DNA of 6,968 bases from Atopobium sp. (GCA_015259105.1 JABZGZ010000061.1:1-6968); one strand, 5' to 3'; shown: positions 1-6,041, counted from the stretch's first letter. Notes: generated by a model from the sequence alone, not told the origin. Numbers and translations are program-made.

Positions 1-2
1 CT

Positions 3-104
3 TTTGGATTAATCGAGCTTCAAAAATCTACAAACGAGCCTATCACACACATAAATGCATCGGTTTTGGATCAAACATTGGAGTCCCACCGCACACGACA
101 ATAA
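3..104 (+). CDS. Possible 3' end of an unidentified convergent gene (partial, doubtful)
   Basis: From the left edge one plus-strand frame stays open for 33 codons and ends at TAA (102-104), 17 bases before the iscR stop on the other strand. The peptide begins FGLIELQKST and ends LESHRTRQ; it is mixed, polar and not low-complexity, so it could be the C-terminus of a protein whose body lies outside the window. I recognise no family. An open run this short can arise by chance, another plus-strand frame is open here too, and codons such as ATA and CGA are unlike the suf genes, so the call is tentative. Confidence 0.2.
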   Translation, partial: FGLIELQKSTNEPITHINASVLDQTLESHRTRQ

Positions 105-132
105 AACCGCAGCTTAAACGTTTACTCAGCGG
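102..132 (-). terminator. Weak candidate terminator after the suf operon
   Basis: Read on the minus strand, a CCGC/GCGG stem encloses an AAACGTTT palindrome and is followed by TTTTATT. The stem is interrupted by mismatches and overlaps the iscR stop codon, so it is only a weak intrinsic-terminator candidate. No better hairpin plus T-run was seen between the iscR stop and the window edge. Confidence 0.25.
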
Positions 133-574
133 TAGGGTTGTCGGAGGGGGAGACGTGCATGTTGCCTTCGTTGCGGGCGATGGCCGCGAGCGTCTTGCTG
201 TCCAGGAAACTGGAGGTCATGCGGCCAAGGTCGCGCCAGACATTGATGGTGGTGCAGGACTCCATCTGGGGACAGAGGGTGGTGTTTGTGCAGCTCAGGC
301 AGCTAGCAGGCGCAAGATTGCCCTCGGCTGCGCGAAGAATCTCGCCCAGCGTGTAGTCCTCGGGTTTGCGCGTAAGGCGATAACCACCGCCCTTTCCGCG
401 CAGACTCTCGACGTAGCCCGCCTTGTGCATCAGGGCAATGACCTGCTCAAGGTACTTGCGCGAGATGTTCTGGCGCTCGGAAACGTCGCCCAGCGAGACC
501 CAGCCATCGTGAACGGCCAGGTCAGCCATTGCGCGGAGTGCGTACATTCCCTTTGTAGAGAACATTCCAGCCAC
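122..574 (-). CDS. iscR: IscR-like Rrf2-family iron-sulfur regulator
   Basis: A 150-residue cytoplasmic DNA-binding regulator, likely sensing [2Fe-2S] status to control the suf operon that it ends. Residues 4-67 form the Rrf2 winged helix-turn-helix: STKGMYALRAM at the start, a recognition region around ISRKYLEQV, and the wing RGKGGGYRL. Cysteines lie at 92, 95, 101 and 107, followed by the IscR-like WRDL at 113-116. Compared with E. coli IscR (C92, C98, C104, H107), the loop is three residues longer and the His position is Ile110. C92, C101, C107 and E43 match the ligand set I recall for the Gram-positive Thermincola potens IscR. The start is GTG two bases after the sufU stop with no clear ribosome site, implying coupling; the ATG at codon 4 (563-565) is an alternative and would give a more typical Rrf2 N-terminus. 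The tail (136-150) is polar. Rrf2 membership is firm; the exact ligand is inferred. Confidence 0.9.
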   Translation of the reverse strand: MAGMFSTKGMYALRAMADLAVHDGWVSLGDVSERQNISRKYLEQVIALMHKAGYVESLRGKGGGYRLTRKPEDYTLGEILRAAEGNLAPASCLSCTNTTLCPQMESCTTINVWRDLGRMTSSFLDSKTLAAIARNEGNMHVSPSDNPTAE

Positions 575-576
575 GG

Positions 577-1080
577 CTACTCGCCGTCCTCGGCAAGCTC
601 GCTCTCGGTGCCGTCCTCGGTGGTAGACGTACCGGCTGCAGCAGAACCGCTGCTGTGAGCCTCGAGCATTTCCTCAAGCGTGTGCCATGCCAGCTCAGCG
701 CACTTAACGCGTGCGGGCATGTGAGCGATGTCGTGCAGAATGTTGGCGTCTTCCAGCTGGTCAAGTACAGCCTCGTCGGTCTCTTCTCCGCGAATCATGC
801 GTTCAAAGAGTTTGCAGAGCTCAATGGCCTCTTCTGGGGTGCGGTCAATCATCAGATCGCTCATGATGTCGGCCGACGCCTGAGAGATTGCGCATCCGCT
901 GCCCACAAAAGCAGCCTCGGCAATCTTTCCGTCCTCAATGCGCACGGAAAACGTCAGCTCATCGCCACAAGAAGGGTTAACGCCCTCGTGGGAGACGGTT
1001 GGGTTGTCCATCTGGTATTTGTAATCGGGGTGAGAAACGTGGTCCATAAACTCAGCGTTATACAGGTCGTTTGCTGCCAC
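577..1080 (-). CDS. sufU: SufU, zinc-dependent sulfur acceptor/scaffold-type protein
   Basis: A 167-residue IscU-fold protein that takes persulfide sulfur from SufS and passes it to the SufBCD complex. The conserved ligands are visible: C38 and D40 in NPSCGD, C63 in GSGCAIS, and C127 in RVKCAEL. The C63-C127 distance is 64 residues, close to B. subtilis SufU (62) and well above IscU (43); this extra segment is the SufU hallmark. In the family these residues bind zinc and C127 accepts the sulfur. The start is GTG: the N-terminus DLYNAEFMDHVSHP aligns with family members only from here, and AAGGAG lies 9 bases upstream. The first ATG (codon 12) would cut conserved sequence. Residues 143-167 form an acidic Ser/Thr/Glu/Gly tail beyond the usual fold. 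It follows sufS by 17 bases. Confidence 0.95.
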   Translation of the reverse strand: MAANDLYNAEFMDHVSHPDYKYQMDNPTVSHEGVNPSCGDELTFSVRIEDGKIAEAAFVGSGCAISQASADIMSDLMIDRTPEEAIELCKLFERMIRGEETDEAVLDQLEDANILHDIAHMPARVKCAELAWHTLEEMLEAHSSGSAAAGTSTTEDGTESELAEDGE

Positions 1081-1089
1081 TTATTTCAA

Positions 1090-1095
1090 CTCCTT
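1090..1095 (-). promoter_or_regulatory. Ribosome binding site of sufU
   Basis: AAGGAG on the minus strand, in the 17-base sufS-sufU gap, lies 9 bases before a GTG codon. It supports the GTG start over the later ATG at codon 12. Confidence 0.7.
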
Positions 1096-1097
1096 GT

Positions 1098-2369
1098 TTA
1101 TTTGTTGCTGACCGCGCTGCCAAAGATCTTCCACACCTGGTTAAGACCCTCGATAAGCTGGTCAATATCGTGTTTATCGTTGTAGAACGCAACGGATGCG
1201 CGGCAGGTGCTGGACTCGTGCAACTCAATCAGAAGTGGCTCGGCGCAGTGATGACCAGCACGAATGCAAACGTTGTTCATGTCCAGGATGCTCGAGACGT
1301 CGTGTGGATGAACGCCACGCACGTTAAACGCCACAGCGCCCACGTGGTTTTGTCCCAGCTTAGAACCAACGATGTCTACAAAGTCCAGCGTGCACAGCTG
1401 CTGCACCAAGTACCTGGCGAGAAGTTCTTCTCGCTTCTCGATCTTTGCCATGTCCAGGCCGTTGAGGTATTCGACAGCGGCGCCGGTAGCATAGATACCT
1501 GCGGCGTCCTGCGTGCCTGCCTCAAACTTCTCGGGAACAGGAGCCCAAACGGCGCTGGTTTCGGTGACGGAATCAATCATCTCGCCGCCGGTAAGGAACG
1601 GTGGCATGGCATCGAGCAGCTCGGAGCGGCCCCAGAGCACGCCAATGCCCATAGGTCCACACATCTTGTGTGCCGAGAAAGCCAACAGGTCGCAGTCAAG
1701 ATCATGCACGTCAATAGGGATGTGAGGTGCGGATTGAGCGGCGTCAACAACCATGTAGGCGCCCATAGTGTGTGCGCGCTTGGCAATAGCCTTGATGTCA
1801 TTGCGGGTGCCCAGCACGTTGGAGACGTGTGTGACAGACACAATTTTGGCACGCTCGGTGATCTTTGACGCGATCTCTTCTGGCGTAATCTGGTACTGCG
1901 AATTCATGCGTAGGTACACCAGGTTAGCGCCGGTAGCTTTACAAATCTGCTGCCAAGGGATGATATTGGAGTGGTGCTCCATAATGGAAATGACCACGTC
2001 ATCGCCTGGCTTGAGCGCATAACGACCAAGGCTTGAAGCAACCAGGTTGAGCGCCTCAGAAGTGTTACGCGTAAAGATAATCTGCTGGCTTTCTGGCTTG
2101 CCGTTTTTATCGACAGCGCCAATGAACTTTGCAATCGAAGCGCGAGCTCCCTCGATAGCTGCGGTTGCTTCCACGCTCCAACGATACAGTCCGCGCAGAG
2201 CGTTTGCGTTCATGGTCTCGTAGAAGCCAGACTGCGCCTCAATAACCGCGCGTGGGCGCTGAGAAGTAGCAGCGCTGTCCAAGTAAGCTACCTCGGGATT
2301 TGCTGCTAGCAGCGGAAAATCTGCCTTGTAAGGGTTATCGGTAATCTGAGCAACTTCTGCGTCGGTCAT
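1098..2369 (-). CDS. sufS: SufS, group II cysteine desulfurase
   Basis: A 423-residue PLP enzyme that converts L-cysteine to alanine and holds the sulfur as a persulfide for SufU. Fold-type I landmarks are in order: EHHSN (131-135) with the ring-stacking His, DAAQS (209-213) contacting PLP, Schiff-base Lys235 in SAHKMCGP, catalytic Cys375 in RAGHHCAEP, and CRASVAFYN (389-397). The RAGHHC form with a short catalytic loop marks the SufS/CsdA group rather than NifS/IscS. VHPHD (353-357) contains His356, which lies 19 residues before the catalytic Cys, the same spacing as His342 and Cys361 of B. subtilis SufS; that His swaps into the zinc site of SufU. This fits with sufU immediately downstream. 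The length is slightly above the usual ~406. The ATG shares one base with the sufD stop (TAATG), so translation is probably coupled. Confidence 0.97.
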   Translation of the reverse strand: MTDAEVAQITDNPYKADFPLLAANPEVAYLDSAATSQRPRAVIEAQSGFYETMNANALRGLYRWSVEATAAIEGARASIAKFIGAVDKNGKPESQQIIFTRNTSEALNLVASSLGRYALKPGDDVVISIMEHHSNIIPWQQICKATGANLVYLRMNSQYQITPEEIASKITERAKIVSVTHVSNVLGTRNDIKAIAKRAHTMGAYMVVDAAQSAPHIPIDVHDLDCDLLAFSAHKMCGPMGIGVLWGRSELLDAMPPFLTGGEMIDSVTETSAVWAPVPEKFEAGTQDAAGIYATGAAVEYLNGLDMAKIEKREELLARYLVQQLCTLDFVDIVGSKLGQNHVGAVAFNVRGVHPHDVSSILDMNNVCIRAGHHCAEPLLIELHESSTCRASVAFYNDKHDIDQLIEGLNQVWKIFGSAVSNK

Positions 2370-3526
2370 TACGCGACACCACCTTTGCTGGAATCGGAGT
2401 TGTCACTAGCTGCAGCTTCGTCATAGTCGTGAGCAATTTCTGCGCCCAGCTCAGCCTCGCAACGCTCAACAGCCACGCGGTGAGAAATTTCCTCAGGCGC
2501 ATTGATGATGGCGTCTTCAAAGAGGGCGCGTATAAATAGCTGCTCAGCATCCTGGCGAGAAAGTCCTCGAGCCGCAAGGTAATCAAGCTGCTCAGGGGAG
2601 ACGGATCCGATGGTAGCTCCGTGGTTACCAGCAACATCGTCTTCATCGCAGAGAATAACAGGCATGGTCTTGTTGACAACGTCGTCACCAAGAATCATGA
2701 CCGTTTCAATCTCGTTGCCCTGGGCATCCTTTGCACCGCGGACAAGATCGATGGTTGCGCGAAGCGTCTTCTTAGCTGCCTCGTTAAGGACGCCAGATTC
2801 AGTGAGCTGCGCGCGTGTTGAGGTTCCACGCATGCGTACCAGGTGGTTGATATCAAGCGTTTCTTCGTGAGTAGCGTGATAGCGATTGTTGAGGTCAAGG
2901 CGAGCTCGAGCACCAACCAAGTTAGCGGTGAGGCCAAGACCGATGGTTGATCCACCCAGAGCGTATTGCTTAACATCAACAGCAGCGTCCTGGTGAATCT
3001 CAAGACCAACACTTTCAAGGTGCTGCTGGCCTTCGTTGACGCCAAGCATCTCAATGAGGTGCAGCTTTGCACTAGCCTCAACCACAATACGGGTGAGCGC
3101 AGCGCTGGTTGGAAGCGCGACGCTGCCGTTCGCGTCGTCGTTCGCGTCGCTGCCTGCAGCCGCGTCGCCGTCAACATCGCCTGCAAACGCTGCGATGACT
3201 ACGGTAGCCTCAGCACCTTCGCGCACAATGATGCCGGTGTTAGCACACTGGTTTTGAGCTGCAGAAACAGCGACAACAATAGGCTCTTCTCGCTTGGTAC
3301 GAGCGGGAACATTGTAGAAATCAGACTTGAATGCCTGAGACTCTACATAGTCAGTAACCTCCTGGCCCATTCCACACTCAATACGCTCAAAAAGACGAGG
3401 TAGAGGCAGGTATACTGTGCCTGCGTCAGCGTGATTAGGGACGGAAACTGACAAAGAGTTAGCGCGTAGACGGTTCCATGTCTGAGCTGCAGGAACGTTG
3501 GCGCGATTAATCAAAACGTTATCCAT
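2369..3526 (-). CDS. sufD: SufD, FeS assembly scaffold subunit
   Basis: A 385-residue beta-helix protein that pairs with SufB in the SufBC2D cluster-assembly complex. The C-terminal family signature is clear: PVILCDEDDVAGNHGATIG, where His302 corresponds to E. coli SufD His360, a residue needed for cluster formation; it is followed by the LDYLAARGLS helix region that contacts SufC. The position matching E. coli Cys358 is Gly300. Residues about 116-137 form an Asp/Ala/Gly/Asn-rich insert, coded by a locally GC-rich stretch with a 12-bp tandem repeat, that interrupts the N-terminal half of the beta-helix. The last ~20 residues are an Asp/Ser-rich tail. The start ATG shares one base with the sufB stop (TAATG), and AAGGAG at 3537-3542 inside sufB serves it. 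The distinction from SufB rests on the poorly conserved N-terminal half, the shorter length and the DDVAGNHGAT motif. Confidence 0.93.
   Translation of the reverse strand: MDNVLINRANVPAAQTWNRLRANSLSVSVPNHADAGTVYLPLPRLFERIECGMGQEVTDYVESQAFKSDFYNVPARTKREEPIVVAVSAAQNQCANTGIIVREGAEATVVIAAFAGDVDGDAAAGSDANDDANGSVALPTSAALTRIVVEASAKLHLIEMLGVNEGQQHLESVGLEIHQDAAVDVKQYALGGSTIGLGLTANLVGARARLDLNNRYHATHEETLDINHLVRMRGTSTRAQLTESGVLNEAAKKTLRATIDLVRGAKDAQGNEIETVMILGDDVVNKTMPVILCDEDDVAGNHGATIGSVSPEQLDYLAARGLSRQDAEQLFIRALFEDAIINAPEEISHRVAVERCEAELGAEIAHDYDEAAASDNSDSSKGGVA
3127..3150. repeat. 12-bp tandem repeat inside sufD
   Basis: CGTTCGCGTCGT is followed directly by CGTTCGCGTCGC (11 of 12 identical), in frame. 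It lies in the part of sufD that codes for the Asp/Ala/Asn-rich insert, which suggests that the insert grew by slippage-type duplication. Confidence 0.7.
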
Positions 3527-4944
3527 TAGCCAATCGCTCCTTCCATCTCAAGTTTAATCAGGTTGTTCATCTCAACGGCGTACTCCATTGGGAGCTCCTT
3601 TGAGACAGGGTTTGCAAATCCGTTTACTACCATGGTGCGAGCCTCAGCCTCAGAGCAGCCGCGGCTCATCAGGTACAAAACGGTGTCGTCAGAAATGCGG
3701 CCAATAGTTGCCTCGTGGCCAATCTGAGCAGTTGCATTGCGGACATCCATCTCTGGGATGGTGTCGGAACGGCTGATGTTATCCAGCATCAGCGACTGGC
3801 ACGAGAACGCCACGCGAGCATTTTCTGCCTTGCGACCAACGGTTACGGCAGAACGGAAGGTGTTGACGCCGCCGTCCTTGGAGATGGACTTAGTGTCAAC
3901 GTTTGCCGAGTTGTTGGAGCCGTTGATAATCACCTTGCAGCCTGTATCCAGGTCCTGCGTAGCTCCTGCAAACGTAATACCGGTGAACTCGCAGTTAGAG
4001 GAATCGCCGTTCATAATCGTAGAAGGATAGAGGTAGGAAACGTGGCTACCAAAAGAGCCCGAGACCCACTCCATCTTTGCGTTGCTACCAATGATGGCGC
4101 GCTTAGTGTTGAGGTTGTACATGTTCTTGGACCAGTTTTCGATGGTCGAGTAACGCAGACGAGCACCGTCCTTAACAAAGAGCTCAACAGCTCCTGCATG
4201 AAGGTTTGCTGCGTAGTACTTAGGTGCGGAGCAGCCCTCAATAAAGTGCAGGTCAGCGCCTTCCTCAACAATAATAAGTGTGTGCTCAAATTGGCCAGCG
4301 CCCTGAGCATTTAGCCTAAAGTAGCTCTGAAGCGGGTAGTCCAGAGTGACATTCTTAGGAACATACACAAAAGAACCGCCAGACCACACGGCATAGTGCA
4401 GAGCCGCAAACTTGTGGTCTGAAGGAGGAATCAGCTTGCCAAAGTACTCTTTAACAACAGGCTCCCACTGTGGATCATGCAAAGCATCCTCAATGGTGGT
4501 GTAAATAACGCCCTGCTCAGCAACTTCCTCACGCATGTTGTGATAGACAATCTCGGAATCGTACTGAGCACCAACACCAGCAAGACTTTCTGCCTCTGCC
4601 TGTGGAATGCCCAGACGATCAAAGGTATCCCTAATATCCTCAGGTACGTCGTCCCAGCTATTTGCCTGCTGAGTCTTTGGCGAGACATACGTGGAGATGT
4701 GGTTTAAATCCAAACCTGCAATAGAAGGTCCCCAGTTGGTAGCCATCTGGCGCTGGTGATAGGTTTCCAGGGCCGACAACCTCATCTGGAGCATCCACTC
4801 GGGCTCTTCTTTTTTCTCGGAAATAGCACGCACAATTTCTGGCGTAAGGCCATCATCGTAGCGCTCGTAACCCTCTTCGGACTTGGTGAAGTCGTAGAGC
4901 GAGCGGTCTACGTCAGCGACCTCAGATCGCTTCTTCTCGCTCAC
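3526..4944 (-). CDS. sufB: SufB, FeS assembly scaffold subunit
   Basis: A 472-residue beta-helix protein, the core scaffold on which the nascent cluster forms with SufD and the SufC ATPase. Full family length (B. subtilis ~465, E. coli 495). Key residues are present: Cys238 in EGCSAP (E. coli Cys254), Cys382 in FSCQSL (E. coli Cys405, the sulfur-accepting site), and Glu411 in GHEATIG (E. coli Glu434). Also visible are SKSISKDGG (353-359 region), SRSDTIPEMDVRN (391-403), YLMSRG and the C-terminal KELPMEYAVEMN. The start is GTG overlapping the sufC stop by one base (TAGTG); MSEKKRSEVADVDRSLYDF is a normal SufB beginning, so no earlier start is needed. It is co-translated with sufC upstream and sufD downstream. 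Confidence 0.97.
   Translation of the reverse strand: MSEKKRSEVADVDRSLYDFTKSEEGYERYDDGLTPEIVRAISEKKEEPEWMLQMRLSALETYHQRQMATNWGPSIAGLDLNHISTYVSPKTQQANSWDDVPEDIRDTFDRLGIPQAEAESLAGVGAQYDSEIVYHNMREEVAEQGVIYTTIEDALHDPQWEPVVKEYFGKLIPPSDHKFAALHYAVWSGGSFVYVPKNVTLDYPLQSYFRLNAQGAGQFEHTLIIVEEGADLHFIEGCSAPKYYAANLHAGAVELFVKDGARLRYSTIENWSKNMYNLNTKRAIIGSNAKMEWVSGSFGSHVSYLYPSTIMNGDSSNCEFTGITFAGATQDLDTGCKVIINGSNNSANVDTKSISKDGGVNTFRSAVTVGRKAENARVAFSCQSLMLDNISRSDTIPEMDVRNATAQIGHEATIGRISDDTVLYLMSRGCSEAEARTMVVNGFANPVSKELPMEYAVEMNNLIKLEMEGAIG
3537..3542 (-). promoter_or_regulatory. Ribosome binding site of sufD within sufB
   Basis: AAGGAG on the minus strand, 10 bases before the sufD ATG, embedded in the last codons of sufB. 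It supports the overlapping TAATG start. Confidence 0.6.
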
Positions 4945-5711
4945 TAGTTAGCACCGCCCTCATCAGACTGGTTCTCAAAACGCTCAAAGCCCTCGTGGTC
5001 AATCTGGTTGATAAGGTCAGCAGGACCGTCTGCTACCAGGTGACCCTTAACCATAACGTGAGTGCGGTCAATCTCAAGGCGCTCAAGAATGCGGGTGTTG
5101 TGAGTAATAATGAGCAGTGAGCCGTCACAGGTCTCGCGATAAGCCTGAATACCCTTTGAAACAACGGAGAGTGCGTCAACGTCTAGGCCGGAGTCAGTCT
5201 CGTCGAGAATAGCAAGTTTAGGCTGAAGCAACAGAAGCTGGAGCATCTCAACCTTTTTCTTCTCGCCACCAGAGAAGCCAACGTTAAGCTCACGCATCAA
5301 GAAGCCCTGGTCAAGCTCAAGCTGATCAGAAATCTGGCCAACACGCTGACGGAACTGACGAGCGGTCATCTTAAGCTCGGGGCGCATCTGTGTGATGGTG
5401 CGCAGGAATGAATAAAGAGGAACACCAGGAACCTCAACAGGTGCCTGATAGGAGAGGAAGATGCCTGCAAGTGAGCGCTTGTCTGCAGCAAGCTCAGTTA
5501 CATCCTCGCCGTTAAAGATAAGAGAACCTTCGGTAATCTTATAGGTAGGATCACCCATAATGACGCGGCCAAGTGTTGATTTGCCAGCGCCGTTAGGTCC
5601 CATCAGAACGTGAGCCTGGCCATCACCAATGCTCAGATCAATTGAATGCAGGATGGATTTCTCCTCGGTACCTGCAGAAATTCCGTTTACACAGAGTAGC
5701 TCAGTTGCCAT
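4944..5711 (-). CDS. sufC: SufC, ABC-type ATPase of FeS assembly
   Basis: A 255-residue soluble ABC ATPase that binds SufB and SufD and uses ATP to open the scaffold for iron and sulfur entry. Motifs in order: Walker A GPNGAGKST (38-46), Q-loop Gln89 in LSYQAPVEVPG (the SufC-specific form), signature FSGGEKKK (146-153), Walker B LAILDE (166-171), D-loop TDSGLD, and switch His204 in IITHN. No membrane segment is seen. The length is normal. The ATG start has TTGGAG six bases upstream on the minus strand. It is the first gene of the operon; its leader, reaching into the divergent region, carries inverted repeats and an operator-like palindrome. Its stop TAG shares one base with the sufB GTG. Confidence 0.97.
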   Translation of the reverse strand: MATELLCVNGISAGTEEKSILHSIDLSIGDGQAHVLMGPNGAGKSTLGRVIMGDPTYKITEGSLIFNGEDVTELAADKRSLAGIFLSYQAPVEVPGVPLYSFLRTITQMRPELKMTARQFRQRVGQISDQLELDQGFLMRELNVGFSGGEKKKVEMLQLLLLQPKLAILDETDSGLDVDALSVVSKGIQAYRETCDGSLLIITHNTRILERLEIDRTHVMVKGHLVADGPADLINQIDHEGFERFENQSDEGGAN

Positions 5712-5715
5712 AAAT

Positions 5716-5721
5716 CACTCC
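5716..5721 (-). promoter_or_regulatory. Ribosome binding site of sufC
   Basis: GGAGTG on the minus strand, with GGAG six bases before the sufC ATG. It fixes the start of the first operon gene. Confidence 0.7.
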
Positions 5722-5731
5722 AAATACCTCT

Positions 5732-5745
5732 ACGTGCAAGCACGT
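5732..5745. repeat. Perfect inverted repeat ACGTGC-AA-GCACGT
   Basis: Two perfectly complementary 6-base arms are separated by AA, 20 bases upstream of the sufC start. It could be a second regulator site; with only a 2-base gap a full RNA hairpin would have to open inner pairs. Its position between the leader hairpin and the ribosome site makes an effect on sufC expression possible. Confidence 0.6.
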
Positions 5746-5758
5746 GATACGCTTGTGA

Positions 5759-5802
5759 CTAGCAAGTTTGGGCAGCTCTAGGGCGAGCAAACCTTGTGCT
5801 AG
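5759..5802. repeat. Interrupted hairpin in the presumed suf leader
   Basis: CTAGCAAGTTTG (5759-5770) can pair with CAAACCTTGTGCTAG (5788-5802): six pairs, a 2-base bulge, two pairs, a 1-base bulge, then four pairs. Inside, CTC (5776-5778) can add pairs with GAG (5785-5787). If suf transcription starts near 5866, this lies in the 5' leader. It could be an mRNA structure or a protein site; function is not known. Confidence 0.5.
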
Positions 5803-5866
5803 TACGGTTTTGTGGCAAAGACAAACGCCAATGTCACCGATGTTTTTGTCATACCCCAAAATCCGC

Positions 5867-5892
5867 TAATTCATACTAAATGGTAGGAATTA
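5867..5892. promoter_or_regulatory. 26-bp imperfect palindrome, candidate IscR-type operator
   Basis: Outer arms TAATTC and GAATTA are perfectly complementary, with inner TAC/GTA and A/T also matching: 10 of 13 symmetric pairs. On the minus strand it fits the E. coli type 2 IscR site as I recall it (WWWWCC, A, T, GGWWWW spacing) with two mismatches, though that site has an odd length and this dyad is even. It overlaps the possible suf -10 element, as a repressor site should. Binding by the IscR-like protein is inference. Confidence 0.5.
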
Positions 5893-5900
5893 AAAAGCAA
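5873..5900 (-). promoter_or_regulatory. Possible suf operon promoter
   Basis: On the minus strand TTGCTT (5900-5895) and TAGTAT (5878-5873) are 16 bases apart, giving a start near 5866 and a leader of about 155 bases. Both hexamers are weak (TAGTAT four of six). The main support is that the palindrome covers the -10 and spacer. No stronger promoter was found nearer to sufC. Confidence 0.25.
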
Positions 5901-5966
5901 CCCTCACATACGCACTTTTTCACGTTTTCTAGAAAATAATCGGATTTTTTCATAGGTTTCAAAAGT

Positions 5967-5972
5967 TATAAA
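5967..5972 (+). promoter_or_regulatory. Possible -10 element for hisS
   Basis: TATAAA (five of six to TATAAT) lies 75 bases before the hisS start, in an AT-rich stretch. No convincing -35 hexamer sits at the right distance (only a T-run near 5944-5950), so this is a weak call. Confidence 0.25.
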
Positions 5973-6030
5973 AGCTTTTCTGCGCCAGAGTTGCCGCTCA
6001 CGGGTAAACTAGAAACGTCTATGTTCTAAC

Positions 6031-6038
6031 AAGGAGGA
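6031..6038 (+). promoter_or_regulatory. Ribosome binding site of hisS
   Basis: AAGGAGGA ends three bases before the hisS ATG, with AGGAGG four bases from it. It is a near-perfect Shine-Dalgarno sequence and the strongest in the window, and it settles the start at 6042. Confidence 0.85.
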
Positions 6039-6041
6039 TTC

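Larger units (their letters stand above)
5712..6041. promoter_or_regulatory. Divergent sufC-hisS regulatory region
   Basis: 330 bases without a gene lie between the divergent starts of sufC and hisS. The sufC-proximal half (5716-5802) holds the sufC ribosome site and several inverted repeats; the middle holds a 26-bp palindrome; the hisS-proximal half (about 5911-5980) is AT-rich with short palindromes TTTTCTAGAAAA (5925-5936) and AAAAGCTTTT (5970-5979). Neither a T-box leader nor a known riboswitch was recognised. Confidence 0.8.

Noticed and set aside
2..658. Long plus-strand open frame across iscR and the end of sufU
   Set aside because: It opposes two well-supported genes, its composition is that of an antisense frame, and no domain is visible.
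1071..1868. 265-codon open frame on the plus strand opposite sufS
   Set aside because: It lies entirely antisense to sufS and the start of sufU, whose motifs are intact; its peptide has no recognisable family. It is a codon-usage shadow.
3117..3182. Frameshift or assembly error in the GC-rich part of sufD
   Set aside because: The frame stays open and conserved SufD sequence resumes on both sides; an in-frame low-complexity insert explains it.
3715..4314. 199-codon open frame on the plus strand opposite sufB
   Set aside because: Antisense to the conserved core of sufB, with no family features. Treated as a shadow.
5844..5890. Plus-strand promoter with TTGTCA (5846-5851) as -35 for hisS
   Set aside because: No acceptable -10 hexamer at 16-18 bases spacing; the nearest TA-rich hexamers are 20 or more bases away.
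5925..5936. Perfect palindrome TTTTCTAGAAAA as an operator
   Set aside because: Short and AT-rich in an AT-rich stretch, so chance is likely; kept only as a note within the divergent region.
5712..6041. T-box or other riboswitch ahead of hisS
   Set aside because: No T-box consensus (such as the TGG-containing antiterminator element) and no terminator hairpin with a T-run before the hisS start.
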